A DNA stretch of 64,000 nucleotides from Miltochrista miniata (lineage: Eukaryota > Arthropoda > Insecta > Lepidoptera > Erebidae): the NCBI GenBank assembly GCA_933228765.1, contig OW121772.1, positions 13,420,501 through 13,484,500 on the forward strand, read 5' to 3'. A model generated the notes under the pieces. That model saw only the letters and a list, made by a program, of their open reading frames with translations, made no database searches and was not told the DNA's origin. The translations under genes were made by a program, and so were the position numbers. Numbering within the stretch: position 1 is the first letter of the stretch; the number at the start of each line of letters is the position of its first letter. Below, one piece after another: positions 40,531 through 51,770 of the stretch.

Positions 40531-41624
40531 CAGCGATGGGCAACGTACAGCCCTTTAATCCGGCCCGCCCACAACGGTCCTTCTACACAAATAGTTTCTA
40601 TATTTGGCTCGCGATAATTATAAATTGACGGCCCAGAAGTATTATGGAAGCAGATTCTACTTAGTAGAACAATAGATGCATAGTGAACGAGTCAGCTAGA
40701 GTGTGAAATAAATAAAAAATATAAAATAAATACAATAAAATTTATTCCCTTTGAAATTTTTAAAAAAAATTATTTAGGTTTGTCAAAATTTTTGTGACTC
40801 TACCGGGGGTTCGGAAATGCTACAGACTGAGAACACCCCAAGAAACTCAGTCCGGTCCCTCTTAATTCATCTTAGTATCTAATACAGTTTTTTTTTTAAA
40901 TGTAGAAGAGAGCAATTCGTGTCACTGCCAGGCAGCCTTGTCTTCTAGAAAGTCTTTAATGCTATAATAAGCTTTCTGGCACAATTTAAGTTTTATTAGT
41001 TTTTTAAATTTATTAACTGACAAACCTGTTACGGCTGTCAATGTATTGTACATTCGAATACAATTGCCCGCAAATGAATTGCTTATTTTATTAAGCCTAA
41101 ATCTAGGTACAGCCAATTTATTCTTATTTCTTAAGTTTAGGTTATGGATATCACTATTTTTAATAAATTTACTATTATTTTTATGAGTAGGTATATAATA
41201 AGTTTTCATATATGTACTGTGAATACACAGTAAGGATGTTGATATCCTTAAACTTTTCTCTTAATGACGCCCGAAACCCCATACCATAGATAGCCCGGAC
41301 AGCCCTTTTCTGCAACACAAAGATACATTCGATGTCGGCAGCGTTACCCCATAATAGTATGCCATAGGTCATGACACTGTGGAAATAGCTAAAGTAGACA
41401 AGATGCGCTGTTCTAATGTCTGTCAGTTGTCGGATCTTTTTAACGGCATAGGCTGCAGAGCTCAGTCTGCCCGAGACTTTGAAAGAGTAACATACATCCA
41501 CACATCAATATTAGAAAGGAGTAAGATTAATAGTTTCAGCATGAAATGCATTTTTCCTATAATTCTGGCCCTCTGAAAATTCTTAATTTTCTGGCCCGAC
41601 ATTAAAAAAGTTTGCCCACCACTG
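40531..41624. mobile_element. hAT-type non-autonomous element, 1,094 bp
   Basis: Ends CAGCGATGGGCAA / TTTGCCCACCACTG (hAT-like, CAG...CTG) with a perfect 8-bp duplication GTCTAGTA at 40523-40530 and 41625-41632. It carries a LINE fragment instead of a transposase. Confidence 0.8.
40888..41570 (-). pseudogene. CR1/Jockey-type LINE C-terminal remnant inside the hAT element
   Basis: Minus frames 41501-41181 (RLSSAAYAVKKIRQL, SVMTYGILLWG, QKRAVRAIYGM) and 41209-40922 (FAGNCIRMYNTL), offset by one base, form the end of a LINE protein. A T10 run at 40888 is its poly(A) tail on the minus strand. Confidence 0.75.
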
Positions 41625-41640
41625 GTCTAGTACAAACTTA

Positions 41641-42663
41641 GGGTGGGCTTTAGAATCGTGCCAATCGATTTTAGGGTTTTTAGGGGTTGCGTTGGATAGG
41701 GGTGGGTCTCCCCTTCTCAAAAATACCCCTCCCCCAGTGAGGAGATGCATGGTTTTTTTTTTAGGGCTATTTAAAGTTGCTTGATTGAAATGGAATGAAA
41801 AAATGCGTAATAAAATGCTATATTATTATTTATATATGTTATAAATATAGTTTATTTTAATAATTTTACTATTTGAATATATATTAACGTCTGTATTATT
41901 TAAAATTGCAATAAATGATAAAAAACAACCTTAAAGTTTCCGGTAACGCGACTAAGTAATGCGTATTAAAACGCTATATTACTATTTTTATACATTATAA
42001 TTATAGTTAATTTTAATAATTTTACTATTTGAATATATTTTAGCGCTTGTATTATTTAATAATGCAATAAATAATAAAAAACAATAAAGTGATATACCTA
42101 GTACAACCACCATGTAGTGCAGTATACACCTCGCGCAATCCGACTTGGATAGATTAGGTTAGAAGAGCGGGAGCGGAGCGTAGCGGAGCTCCCGCATTAG
42201 CCTTCGTGGTTATTTTTTTGTAGCAACCTAAACAATTTTTTTATAAGCAGGGTGGAGAGTGGGTGTCTGTAAGGATTTTTTTTCCCTAACGGACCCCACA
42301 TACTTGGCAAGCCCTTGTACATTAAATTATCTTCAATTCCCAACGGACCCCATGTGGGGACAGATACTCGGGGTTCGTTGGTAATAAATTGCATCCAGGC
42401 CAGGCCCCACTTAGGTTGATAATAGTTAGGGAGAAGGTACATAGGGGTGGGGGAGTAGGTAAATGGGGGCTAGGGAGTAGGTATAAGAAACTTACTTAGC
42501 CTTCAAAAATATAATTTTAGGTTAGTTTATGAAAATGTTCATAACTTAAAAACTAAGCGTTTCCTCAGGGGGGGAGTTGCTGGGGGGGACTCCCTCCCTC
42601 CCCCCTACCCCCTCCCACCCCTCTCCCCCCTTAATTCGATTGGCACGATTCTAAAGCAATCCC
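41641..42663. mobile_element. TIR element, 1,023 bp, 8-bp target duplication
   Basis: Inverted strings CTTTAGAATCGTGCCAATC (41648-) and GATTGGCACGATTCTAAAG (-42656); duplication CAAACTTA at 41633-41640 and 42664-42671. No transposase. The interior is AT-rich plus a C/T-rich stretch and a hairpin GCGGGAGC...GCTCCCGC near 42163-42193. 42672-43552 shows nothing recognisable. Confidence 0.75.
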
Positions 42664-43552
42664 CAAACTTAAAGGGTGTATATTCCATTTGCTCATTATA
42701 TCTCATATTTGCAAGTTTGCCGTTGGCGTAGAGGCGTAATACGAAAGGCGATTGGCAAACTTAGTGTGAACGGATGTACTCGTGTATTTGCAAGACCTGG
42801 GATGAAGCTGTAGAAATAGAAAGATATAACTAACCGCAATTAGTCAACCATTTGTCCAACCGATTTGCATGTTTCGTTGGGAAAGGAAACATTGACACAT
42901 CTTTACATGAATCACAATTTACGTATGAACACTTTGGTGGCGACATCTTTCAGAGAGCGAGTTCCAATCCAGATTTCAAATTAGAGCCGGATTGCACGTC
43001 CGAAATTTTCAAAAAGTAAGCCAGTGTGTGTGCCATTCATATAAGGTTGTAAGTTGAGTTCGATGGTTTATAAACTTCTGTCTTAAATAAATGTGTGATT
43101 TTCAAAATACTGTAATATTAAATCGTTGTAAAGTGAGCTCTGAGATAAAAAATTAACAAATCAAAGAGAAGAGATCAACAATTCAACAATCGGTATGTCA
43201 GTATGTATGACGTGTGACGTAACTGGCTGACTACTGTCAGGTACCTACTGTCAGTGAAGCAAGTGTCAAGATTGCTTGTTATTGTTGTTGCTTTGTTCGT
43301 CCAAAGGACAGGCGAAGATATTTAAAATTATACTGCCAGCTCTTGTTTTATTCAACTGTTTATGTAATTTTTCTCAGTCCTCTTAATGGTCCTCGTCCTA
43401 TAAATCCCTTCACAGCCTTAAGTCAAAGTCAGTCTTCCTTCAAAAATTCTAAGGTATAAACCTATCTAAGTATATCTCAGGAATGGTGATAGCAAGAGAC
43501 TTAAAATTTTCACAGATGATAGCATTCTTTCTAAAGAAGCTATTAAAACAAA

Positions 43553-44129
43553 AAACCGGCCAAGTGCGAGTTGGACTCGCCCATGAAGGGTTTCGTAGCA
43601 GCAAGTAACATATTACAAAGTTCTTATAGTTCGTTGTAACTTTGATTGATGTTTTAACACGTTAGCAGTGGTAGTGATTTTTCTAACCGAAAATTGCGGT
43701 TTATGACGAATTAAAAAAAATCTACCAGCTCTATCTCGTTTGAACCAATTTTCGTTGGTAGTTTTTATGGCAATATACTTCATATATTATTTTTAGATTT
43801 ATCATCCTCTTAGTTTAGAAGTTAGAGGGGGGGGACACACATTTTTCCACTTTGGAAGTGTCTCTTGCGCAAACTTTTCAGTTTAGAAAAAAATGATGTC
43901 AGAAACCTCAATAGCATTTTTGAAGACCTATCTATAGATACCCCACACGTATGGTTTTGATGAAAAAAAAAAATTTGAGTTTCAGTTCTAAGTATGGGGA
44001 CCCCTAAAATTTACTGCTTTATTTCCAATTTTATATAAGAATCTTAATGCGGTTCACAGAATACATCTAGTTACCAAGTTTCAATATCATAGGCCTTATA
44101 GTTTCGGAGAAAAATGGCTGTGACACACG

Positions 44130-44165
<36 letters not shown>

Positions 44166-44218
44166 TGACGAATCTATAAGGGTTCCGTTTTTGCCATTTG
44201 GCTACGAAACCCTAAAAA
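43553..44218 (+). mobile_element. Interspersed repeat of the 'CCGGCCAAGTGCGAG' family, copy 2
   Basis: Matches 20766-21433 along its length, including the poly-G/A tract and the GACA run near the 3' end. Confidence 0.8.
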
Positions 44219-44365
44219 GGTGTGTGGCACTCGGGGACTGCCGCGGTAAAGCTATTCCATAGCATTTTCTATCAACTTATGCTATTATATTTATTTCAAC
44301 AAAGGCATATTTTTAGCCCTACGTTCAACAAAGTGAAGTAAGTACCAAGTAAGTACTTTGCTTTA

Positions 44366-44541
44366 CTCACATCACCTCACACCACAGCACCCCACTTCAC
44401 CCAACCCCACTCAACCCCACCTCATCTCACCGCATCCCGTCTCACTCCACACCACCCCACCTCACCTCTCCTAACCTCAACTCAACTCACTGCATCCCAC
44501 CTCATCCCACCCCATCTCACTTCACCCCACCACACCTCACC
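44366..44541. repeat. C-rich, G-poor degenerate tandem repeat (CCNCACCTCA-like)
   Basis: About 175 bp built from CCCCACCTCA/CTCACC variants with almost no G on the plus strand. Confidence 0.8.
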
Positions 44542-44579
44542 TTTTCAATAATTTATGAATAATGTTTGTTACTATATAA

Positions 44580-45061
44580 TCTGTGATTAGATTACGATTT
44601 TGCATTTAGTGATATCTATTGAGCCACGATAGAACTAATTAGTTCAGCTACTGAGTGATAGATGCTGCTAGTGTACATATTTTTGCAGAATTCCTTTTCA
44701 TAAACACGCATTTAATTTTTTTACAGTGAAGTGGTGATCGAGGCCTCACTGAACGAGACGGGTTCAGTGAGGCTTCGATCACCACTTCACTGTCCGACCG
44801 ACCGATCCAGTAACACGTCATGCTACTGGATCGGTCGCAAATCGATATGTAACAAAGTGTTCACCCATCTGAGGACTAGCCGAGTGCAAGCTGCTTAACG
44901 CAGAACCAGTTTACAGAACACTTATTATTTCAGTTGTTGCTTGTGAAAGGGAATTCTACAAAAATACACTAGCAGCATCTATTGCTCAGTAGCTCAACTA
45001 ATTAGTTCTATCGTAGCTCAATAGATGTCCACGAATGCAAAATTGTAATCAAATCACAGCC
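44580..45061. mobile_element. TIR element (~480 bp) with two internal hairpins
   Basis: Outer inverted arms of ~115 bp (44580-44697 and 44945-45061; CTGTGATTAGATTAC / GTAATCAAATCACAG). Inside, 44723-44754 and 44762-44793 form a 32-bp stem with one mismatch, followed by CGACCGATCCAGTA / TACTGGATCGGTCG. 44836-44925 resembles the 1350-type repeat. No target duplication evident. Confidence 0.8.
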
Positions 45062-45088
45062 AAATTCTATGGCAACAAGCCACAAATA

Positions 45089-45128
45089 TCTATATATATA
45101 TATATCTATATCTATATCTATATCTGTA

Positions 45129-45190
<62 letters not shown>
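45089..45190. repeat. (TA)n microsatellite with TATC interruptions
   Basis: About 100 bp. Confidence 0.9.
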
Positions 45191-45194
<4 letters not shown>

Positions 45195-45198
45195 TATA

Positions 45199-45637
45199 CT
45201 AGCTGACCCGCGCAACTTCGTTTGCGCCACATAAGAGAGAGTATTACATGTTCCCGTCGCATTTACTCCCGTCGCGTTGCGTTTACTCCCGTAGCGTCTC
45301 GTCGTAAATATTCAATACTACGTGAGAGAGAGAGAGAGAGCATCATTCCCGTCGCATTATTTTTAAGAACAATTTCGTTTATGAAAGAGGTACCGCGTGG
45401 CATTATTGTAGAAAAAAATAATGATTGCTATTTAAATTCGAAAAGTTTTCGAAAGATTTACTATTACTGCTCCGCTCCTATTCATTGTAGCGTGATGCTA
45501 TAAAGCTTATGACACTCCACAACAACGTAGCTTTCTATTGGTAAAAGAATTTTTAAAATCGGTTCAGTAGATCCCGAGATTACCCCTTACAATTTAACAA
45601 ACACACAAACTTTACTTCTTTATAATATTAGTATAGA
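45199..45637 (-). mobile_element. Helitron-like element (minus)
   Basis: CTAGCTGACCCGCG ... TAATATTAGTATAGA. Body as 18711-19085. Confidence 0.65.
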
Positions 45638-45689
45638 TTAGTATAGAAGTATAGATGATCCTACTATCCTACTTCCTACTTCCTACTTC

Positions 45690-45922
45690 CTACTAATATT
45701 ATAAATGTGAAAGTTTGTGAAGATGTTTGGATGTTTAGATGTTTGGATGTTTGTTACTCAATCACGCTCTAACGACTGAATGGATCTGGCTGAAATTTGG
45801 TACAGGGCTAGAGTATAGTCCGGAATAACACATAGGCTACTTTTTATTCCGGGAAAATGTTCCCACAGGAAGCGGGAACGGGGACCAAATTTCACGCGGG
45901 CGAAGCCGCGCGCATCAGCTAG
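45690..45922 (+). mobile_element. Compact Helitron-like element (plus)
   Basis: TACTAATATTATAAATGTG ... GCGCGCATCAGCTAG. Confidence 0.6.
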
Positions 45923-46099
45923 TATCTGATAAATCAGAATATACTAACTTTGTGCTAAGTAAATTTTATTTTTCAGTTTTTAGTTTTGTTTGAAGTCGGT
46001 TTCTTTTTTGTTAATTTTTTTTTTCACTATTTTTAGTGTCGTGTGGACTGAAATCTATCTATCTAGGTGTAAAGTTCTCAAAAGTACAAATGAAATAAA

Positions 46100-46355
46100 T
46101 AATAAATAAATAAATATATAAATATTCACGGACATTTCACACAACGCTATCTGATCCCAAAGTAATCTAGGAATAACCTGCTTGTGTTATGGGTATCAGA
46201 CCACGGATATTAATACTTATATACTTTAAATACATGCACATTATACATAGAAACACCCAGACTCTTGAGACAAACATTTATGGGTCACACGAATCGAACC
46301 CACGACCTCCAGCGCCGCAGGTAGTATCACTACCAACCGCGCCACAGAGGCAGTC
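46100..46355 (-). mobile_element. tRNA-derived SINE, copy 3 (minus)
   Basis: TAAATATATAAATATTCACG ... GAATCGAACCCACGACCTCC ... GCGCCACAGAGG. The downstream flank (46380-46740) matches the flank of the copy at 54613, so SINE and flank were copied together as a larger repeat. Confidence 0.8.
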
Positions 46356-47639
46356 CATAATCAAACCAAAAAATTAATCAAACCCAAACACAAAGTAACT
46401 TCTGTATATCGTTAGGGAATTCTCTCTACTGTCTATCGTCTCCATCATCAGATCGGCTCGAGGCCTTCATTAAGTTGTACTACTTTAAGGCCCTTAATAA
46501 AAAAAAATACAAACGCCCTAGATGCCCCTACAATTTTTAAAAGTTCCTTTGATTTCACCAGGATGCCATAATCAGATCCTGGCTTCTTTAAAATGGGACC
46601 ACCTTGGGAGTATCTATTTTCAAACGAAAAAAAAAATTCAAATCGGTCTATAAACGACGGAGTTCTGCGCGAAAAAACATTTTAAAAAAAATTAAAAAAA
46701 AACGGTTGAATTGAGTAACCTCCACCTTGTTTGAAGTCGGTTAAATAATATTAGTCACGCAGCACACGCAACCAGGGGGCCGAGTCTGCTATTTCAATCG
46801 CATCAGAATAGAATAGATATCGTAGCAAAATAGAAGCTCATCGGTACAATTTGACAGTTTTCGTATTCGCTAACTCGATAGCTTCTATCTTGTTTCTATT
46901 GAAGTGCGATTATGGTCGACCGATGGCCTCTCGATAGAATCGCCAGTGTATTTGACATTTATGCGTAGTCTGCTAATATTTGATGGGATTTGTTTTGGAA
47001 GTCGCGTAATTAATGTTTGACAGCTAGAAATAGAAAGTGCGAGGCTGGTTATTTTCGTTCGGTTTATATACAATAGGTATTATTGTTTAAATTACCTAAC
47101 CAATTTGCAGATAAACTAAATAGAAGCAAGTTTACAATTTACATCAAAATGATGAAGATTGATTAGGTAATTGTAAGACATAGCCTAACATTTTATCCGA
47201 AGCAGACTTTATTTATTTCACTCATACATTGGATGGTCGTAGTGCTATAATAAGTCTCCAAAAAGTGAATTTAGAGCTGTGAGTGAGCCATTGTCGCAGG
47301 GTCAATGAACTTTATTAGTTATAGATACATAGATGGCAACTATTCCAAGTAGCCAACTCAACAAGATCAGCAAAATAGTATGAAGACATGTATGCAATTG
47401 ACATGCATCTATTTTCTGTAAGTACCTACTGTCCAATATTCTTTACAATCACTCATATCTAAAATACAAGTCACATTTCTAATACTTACAGTAGGTAGTT
47501 ATTATTGTTTTAGTACATAGGTACTTCTTATCTTACCTATGTAGGTACACTCAATTCCCATTATACTTACTTACTTAATTGTTTTTTACAGTTTTTATGA
47601 ACATTTAAAATACCCAGTTTACCCGGGTGCACAGCATAT

Positions 47640-47826
47640 TTTCACCGTTTCACCCACATAGCTCCTGTTCCCAAGGGAATATGGGACTAAAATATAGCCT
47701 ATGTTCACCGAGAAGAGTCTAGCTTCCCAACACTGAAAGAATTTATTAATCGGTCCAGAAGTTTTGGAGCCTATTCCGATGCAAACAAACAAACATCCTA
47801 TCTTTCCTCATACCTAATAATATTGG
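47640..47826 (-). mobile_element. Helitron-like fragment (minus)
   Basis: Matches 26518-26725 in reverse (CCCACATAGCTCCTG, TAGCCTATGTTCACCG, TAATATTGGTATAGA). Confidence 0.5.
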
Positions 47827-48944
47827 TATAGAGACTGCAGGTTTTAAATTATAAAGGCATCTCTAATGACTTATATACCTATAAACTCTCAAGAAACTGA
47901 AATAAGTCAGGTGTTAAATGGGAATATTAGAGTATACTTAGGTATAAATAAAAAATCAATCACTTTTTGAACTCTACTGTAGGGTACCATTCCAAGCAAA
48001 CCTCACCTGTAAGTAGTGTTGATGGGAGTATGAGACTTCATTACTAATTGGTCAATATTCTAACAGATCATTTGAATTCTGAGTTTACAAACTATCTTCC
48101 GGTTCCAAATTTAAAGTAACTGGCAAGTACCTAGTGCACCAGTACACCGACGGACAAGGACTGGGTTGGTTGGAGAGCAGCCCGATGATAGTCCCATTCA
48201 CATCTAACAATGCTGATACAAAACTGGTCAACTCACAGTGCTCCTAATACCCTAATAAATGTGATCCAGATCATCAAGCTTGGTGAAGATGATTAAGTCC
48301 TTACCATTTTATGTTAATTGCAGATATTTGCTGCGAGTACATTCATTACATTATGGTCTCAAAATAGCAGGGAAGATTGTTAATGCATGTTGTGCATGGC
48401 ATAACTGTGTTATAAAACATCTGTAGTACTTCCTATCTCTCCTTTAGAAGAAGAACTCACAATGACCATGGAAACATGAGGTGGGTAAATAAGAGTTGAC
48501 AAAATTGGTAAAATTGTTTATTTAAATCAATGTTTGACACTTAAAATCACAGTCATTTAATATTTCTATCAGATAAATCTCATTTCCTTTTAACAACATT
48601 TTGAAATCACTTTTTAATCATCAATCATAATTCACAAGCTTGCAATAGCTGAAATAAAACTAATTGTATTGTAATCTATTTCAGGATACTCGAGTTCAAA
48701 ATTGAAGTGTTAACCCTGATCTTCAAGCAGCGTGGCTATTACAATAGTATTTTTGGCAAGATGAAGATAATGTAAAAACAATAATTGTAAAATATGAATA
48801 TTAAAAATATTTTTCCATATTTCATCATTTTTAATGTTTCCAAATCCAAAATAAGCTATCAAATAATCCTATTACAGTCTACCACTATGCTCAGGCCTAG
48901 GCCTTACCCAATTTCATTTTGAGGAGGTATTAATAGAAATATTG

Positions 48945-49185
48945 TTGTTGGACATTCTCACACAACACCGTCTAGCTCAAACTAAGCTATAAACTTGTGC
49001 TATGGGATCTAGACGCCTGATAGACATACTTATATTTCTATATGTCATACTTATTATAGATAAATTACACCCAGACACAACAAAGCAATATGATCATCAC
49101 ACAAAGAGATTTGTCCTGGGTGGGAATCGAACCCACAACCTCTCAATCCGTAGACGGAGTACCTGACTACACATTACAGTTACAG
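48945..49185 (-). mobile_element. tRNA-derived SINE, copy 4 (minus)
   Basis: Contains ACAACACCGTCTAGCTCAAAC and the reverse tRNA head GGGAATCGAACCCACAACC. Confidence 0.65.
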
Positions 49186-49939
49186 TTAGTATGTGAGTTA
49201 CATGTTAGTGGTTAGAGCAGTAACCACAAGGCCAGTCAAAACAACAAATTGACATTAGTCTAGCTCTAGTGCATTGGTCATTGGAATCGAAGGCATGGCT
49301 TCTCATCATGGCAGGCTTGGATGGCCAAGATCTCTGTACATGCACATTACTCTTTCATAATCCAACATACTAGCTGTAGTTAACGGCTTTACCTGTGTCA
49401 TACTATGAACCCATACATGCCAGTAAATAAAAGATCTATTAAAATTATCACTGCTCAGCTTCCTTGAGTTTTAACAAAATGATAATAGCATATTTATTTT
49501 TAACTATCCATCATATCTATCACACACGAGCACTAATAAAAGCTGTCTGTATTGAGATTGTTTGGCTATATCACATAGTTGCTGTGGAATACTGTGATTT
49601 CACAATGATGAAATAACTTTTTAAGTCCGTTGAGTAGTTACACTAGTGTTAATCAATTTAAAAACCAACTTTCATAAGACAGAGTAGTTGTTTGTAGATA
49701 AAAACTTTCACTATTCACAATCTTGAGTTATCATGAGGTTATTGTTCAATATTTTTTCTGTAAAGATGTATTTGTAGAAGACTTGAATCTGCTGTTATAT
49801 ATGTATATGAAAATATACAGTCTCCTGTGTTTAATCTATTAATTTTAGCATCCAAAGCCTTTCTTCAAAATGAAATTCATTGCTGGACCAGTTTTTTACA
49901 TTTGAGTTTTTTCTAAAATTTCTATACAGTTCTTCCAAC

Positions 49940-50095
49940 CGCGTCTCGGCAACCGTGGGGTCACCCGTTAGATGGACCGACGACCCTGGTAAAGGTCGTA
50001 GGCTGGGACTGAATGCAGAAGGCGCAGGACTGTGAATTGTGGCGTAAATTGGCAAAGGCCTACGTCAAGCAGTGGACTGCGATAGGCTGATTTGA
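49940..50095 (+). pseudogene. RTE-type LINE 3' tail fragment
   Basis: Matches 38130-38260 (AGATGGACCGACGACC, TCGTAGGCTGGGACTGAATG) and ends GCGATAGGCTGATTTGATTGAT, an RTE-like tail. Confidence 0.6.
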
Positions 50096-50909
50096 TTGAT
50101 AGTTCTTCTGGATAACACTGTCACTCTTTGCTTTCAAGCCGTTAAAGTTCACGTTTGTTTATAGGTAAAGTGTCTATTTTACATTGTAATTCTCTACAAA
50201 AGTCTCTTTTAGGTAATTTGTAGATAACCTAAAAAACACCTACTAGTACTGACTGACAAGAGTCAAAACAACAAAAATAAAGCCCTTGTCTCTGCTTTTG
50301 CGATTCTATTTATATTCTATCGATGTTCTATAGTGGCGAATGTGGCGATAGACAAGATTTACGCGACTAGCAAATTTAGGACCAATCGCTTTAATATCGT
50401 AATAGAATCGCACTGGACCGGCTTTTTGATGGAAAATAGCAGACTCGGCCCCCAGGCCTCCGTCACTCGCTCAAAATCGCGCGCTATGTACCTACCGCTC
50501 GGCATCTCCCTGGCACAGTATAAAGAGTATCCCTGGGGATACAACTGGCAGAGGGCTGCCGGACGCCCGACTGAGCGCTCGCATCGCACCGCACCGCACG
50601 TTTCCCGCGCTTACGCTTTGAAATACCGAAACCACGTAATTATTATGCAGTGGATGGGTGTAATAGTACAAAAATAAAAGAAAATTTCTCGTTTTTTAAA
50701 TTGCCGAGAGACTAAGAAAGCTGAGTAATATTTTAAATCTTATCAATTTGAATGTTTTTACCATTTATTTGTTTGAACATAAGTAGGTAGGTGATAAGTA
50801 TGTAAATCTTAAATTAAGGAGTTATTTGAGTCAGGTATTATAAAATTGTCGTATTTTGTAGGCAATTCAATGTTTTATAGAATTTGTAGGTAAATAGGTT
50901 TTATAGGTA

Positions 50910-51250
50910 GTCGAAGCGCTCGTGGCCCCGGGGATTCAGTGTTCTGTAATCGATCACTGTAGTAAGCAACTTTCACTATGGCCAGTTCTTGGATGGGTAA
51001 CCATTCATGTGACCACTTTGTGACCTTTATTTGAGCGTTTCCGTGCTTCGGAAGGCACGTTAGGCCGTTGGTCCCGGTTGCCAATAAAATAGCAGTCAGC
51101 CAAGTTGAAGGCCTTTTTAGGCGGTTTGAAAAAATTAAACAGCAGAGGGTCACAACCTGTACTTGGTACAAACTATAAAAAAATGAAATGTGGGCATCTA
51201 ATATGCCTCTGCCTTCCCCTTCGGAGATCTACGCGTGACCATATGTATGT
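50910..51250 (-). repeat. Interspersed repeat (same family as 1350-1725), minus
   Basis: CGAAGCGCTCGTGGCCCCGG ... GGCCGTTGGTCCCGGTTGCC ... CTCTGCCTTCCCCTTCGG. 50454-50909 is GC-rich at its start and otherwise unrecognised; 51251-51768 holds nothing I can name. Confidence 0.65.
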
Positions 51251-51770
51251 GTGTGTAACATAGTAAGGTAGGATGGCCGGGTGAGATAGGTGAATAGCCG
51301 GTACTTACGCTAAAGGTAATGTCAGTTAAATTTAGATTTCTTTGATATTTTAGTTATGGGTAGGTATAAGATAAACAATATAAATATATAGGTATACCTA
51401 CCTACTGTGATTCATAATTTATTTTTGGTTTTTACGTGCATTTATAAAAGCGTGTTTTTCTAGGGTGTTTTTAAACCATTCATATTTTTTTTCCTTACAT
51501 TCCATTACATTGTTAGTTACATACACATCGACCTACTAAAAGCGTATTAAAACATGGTTGATCAAATCATTATAGGTTCAACCCTAGCGCATTCTTACGA
51601 TGACGTCGCTCGCACAGCGGGCAACACAGTCTCGACGCTATGAACGAGTGTTTAAGGTACAATTCTTCTCGTTCTGAGCAGCAGGTATTATTATTAAAAT
51701 TTTGTAGGCTAATATAGCGTAGGTATTGTCGCTTTTGTATGGGAGTGATGTATCTGTTACGTAGTAACTA

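Larger units (their letters stand above)
46775..50453. mobile_element. 3.7-kb segment bounded by 20-bp inverted ends
   Basis: GGGGGCCGAGTCTGCTATTT at 46775 and its reverse complement ending at 50453. Inside are a Helitron-like fragment (47640-47826), a SINE (48945-49185), an RTE tail (49940-50095) and otherwise unrecognised AT-rich sequence; no transposase. Possibly an old DNA transposon. Confidence 0.45.

Noticed and set aside
49831..50055. 74-codon minus frame
   Set aside because: Antisense of an RTE tail; no independent support.
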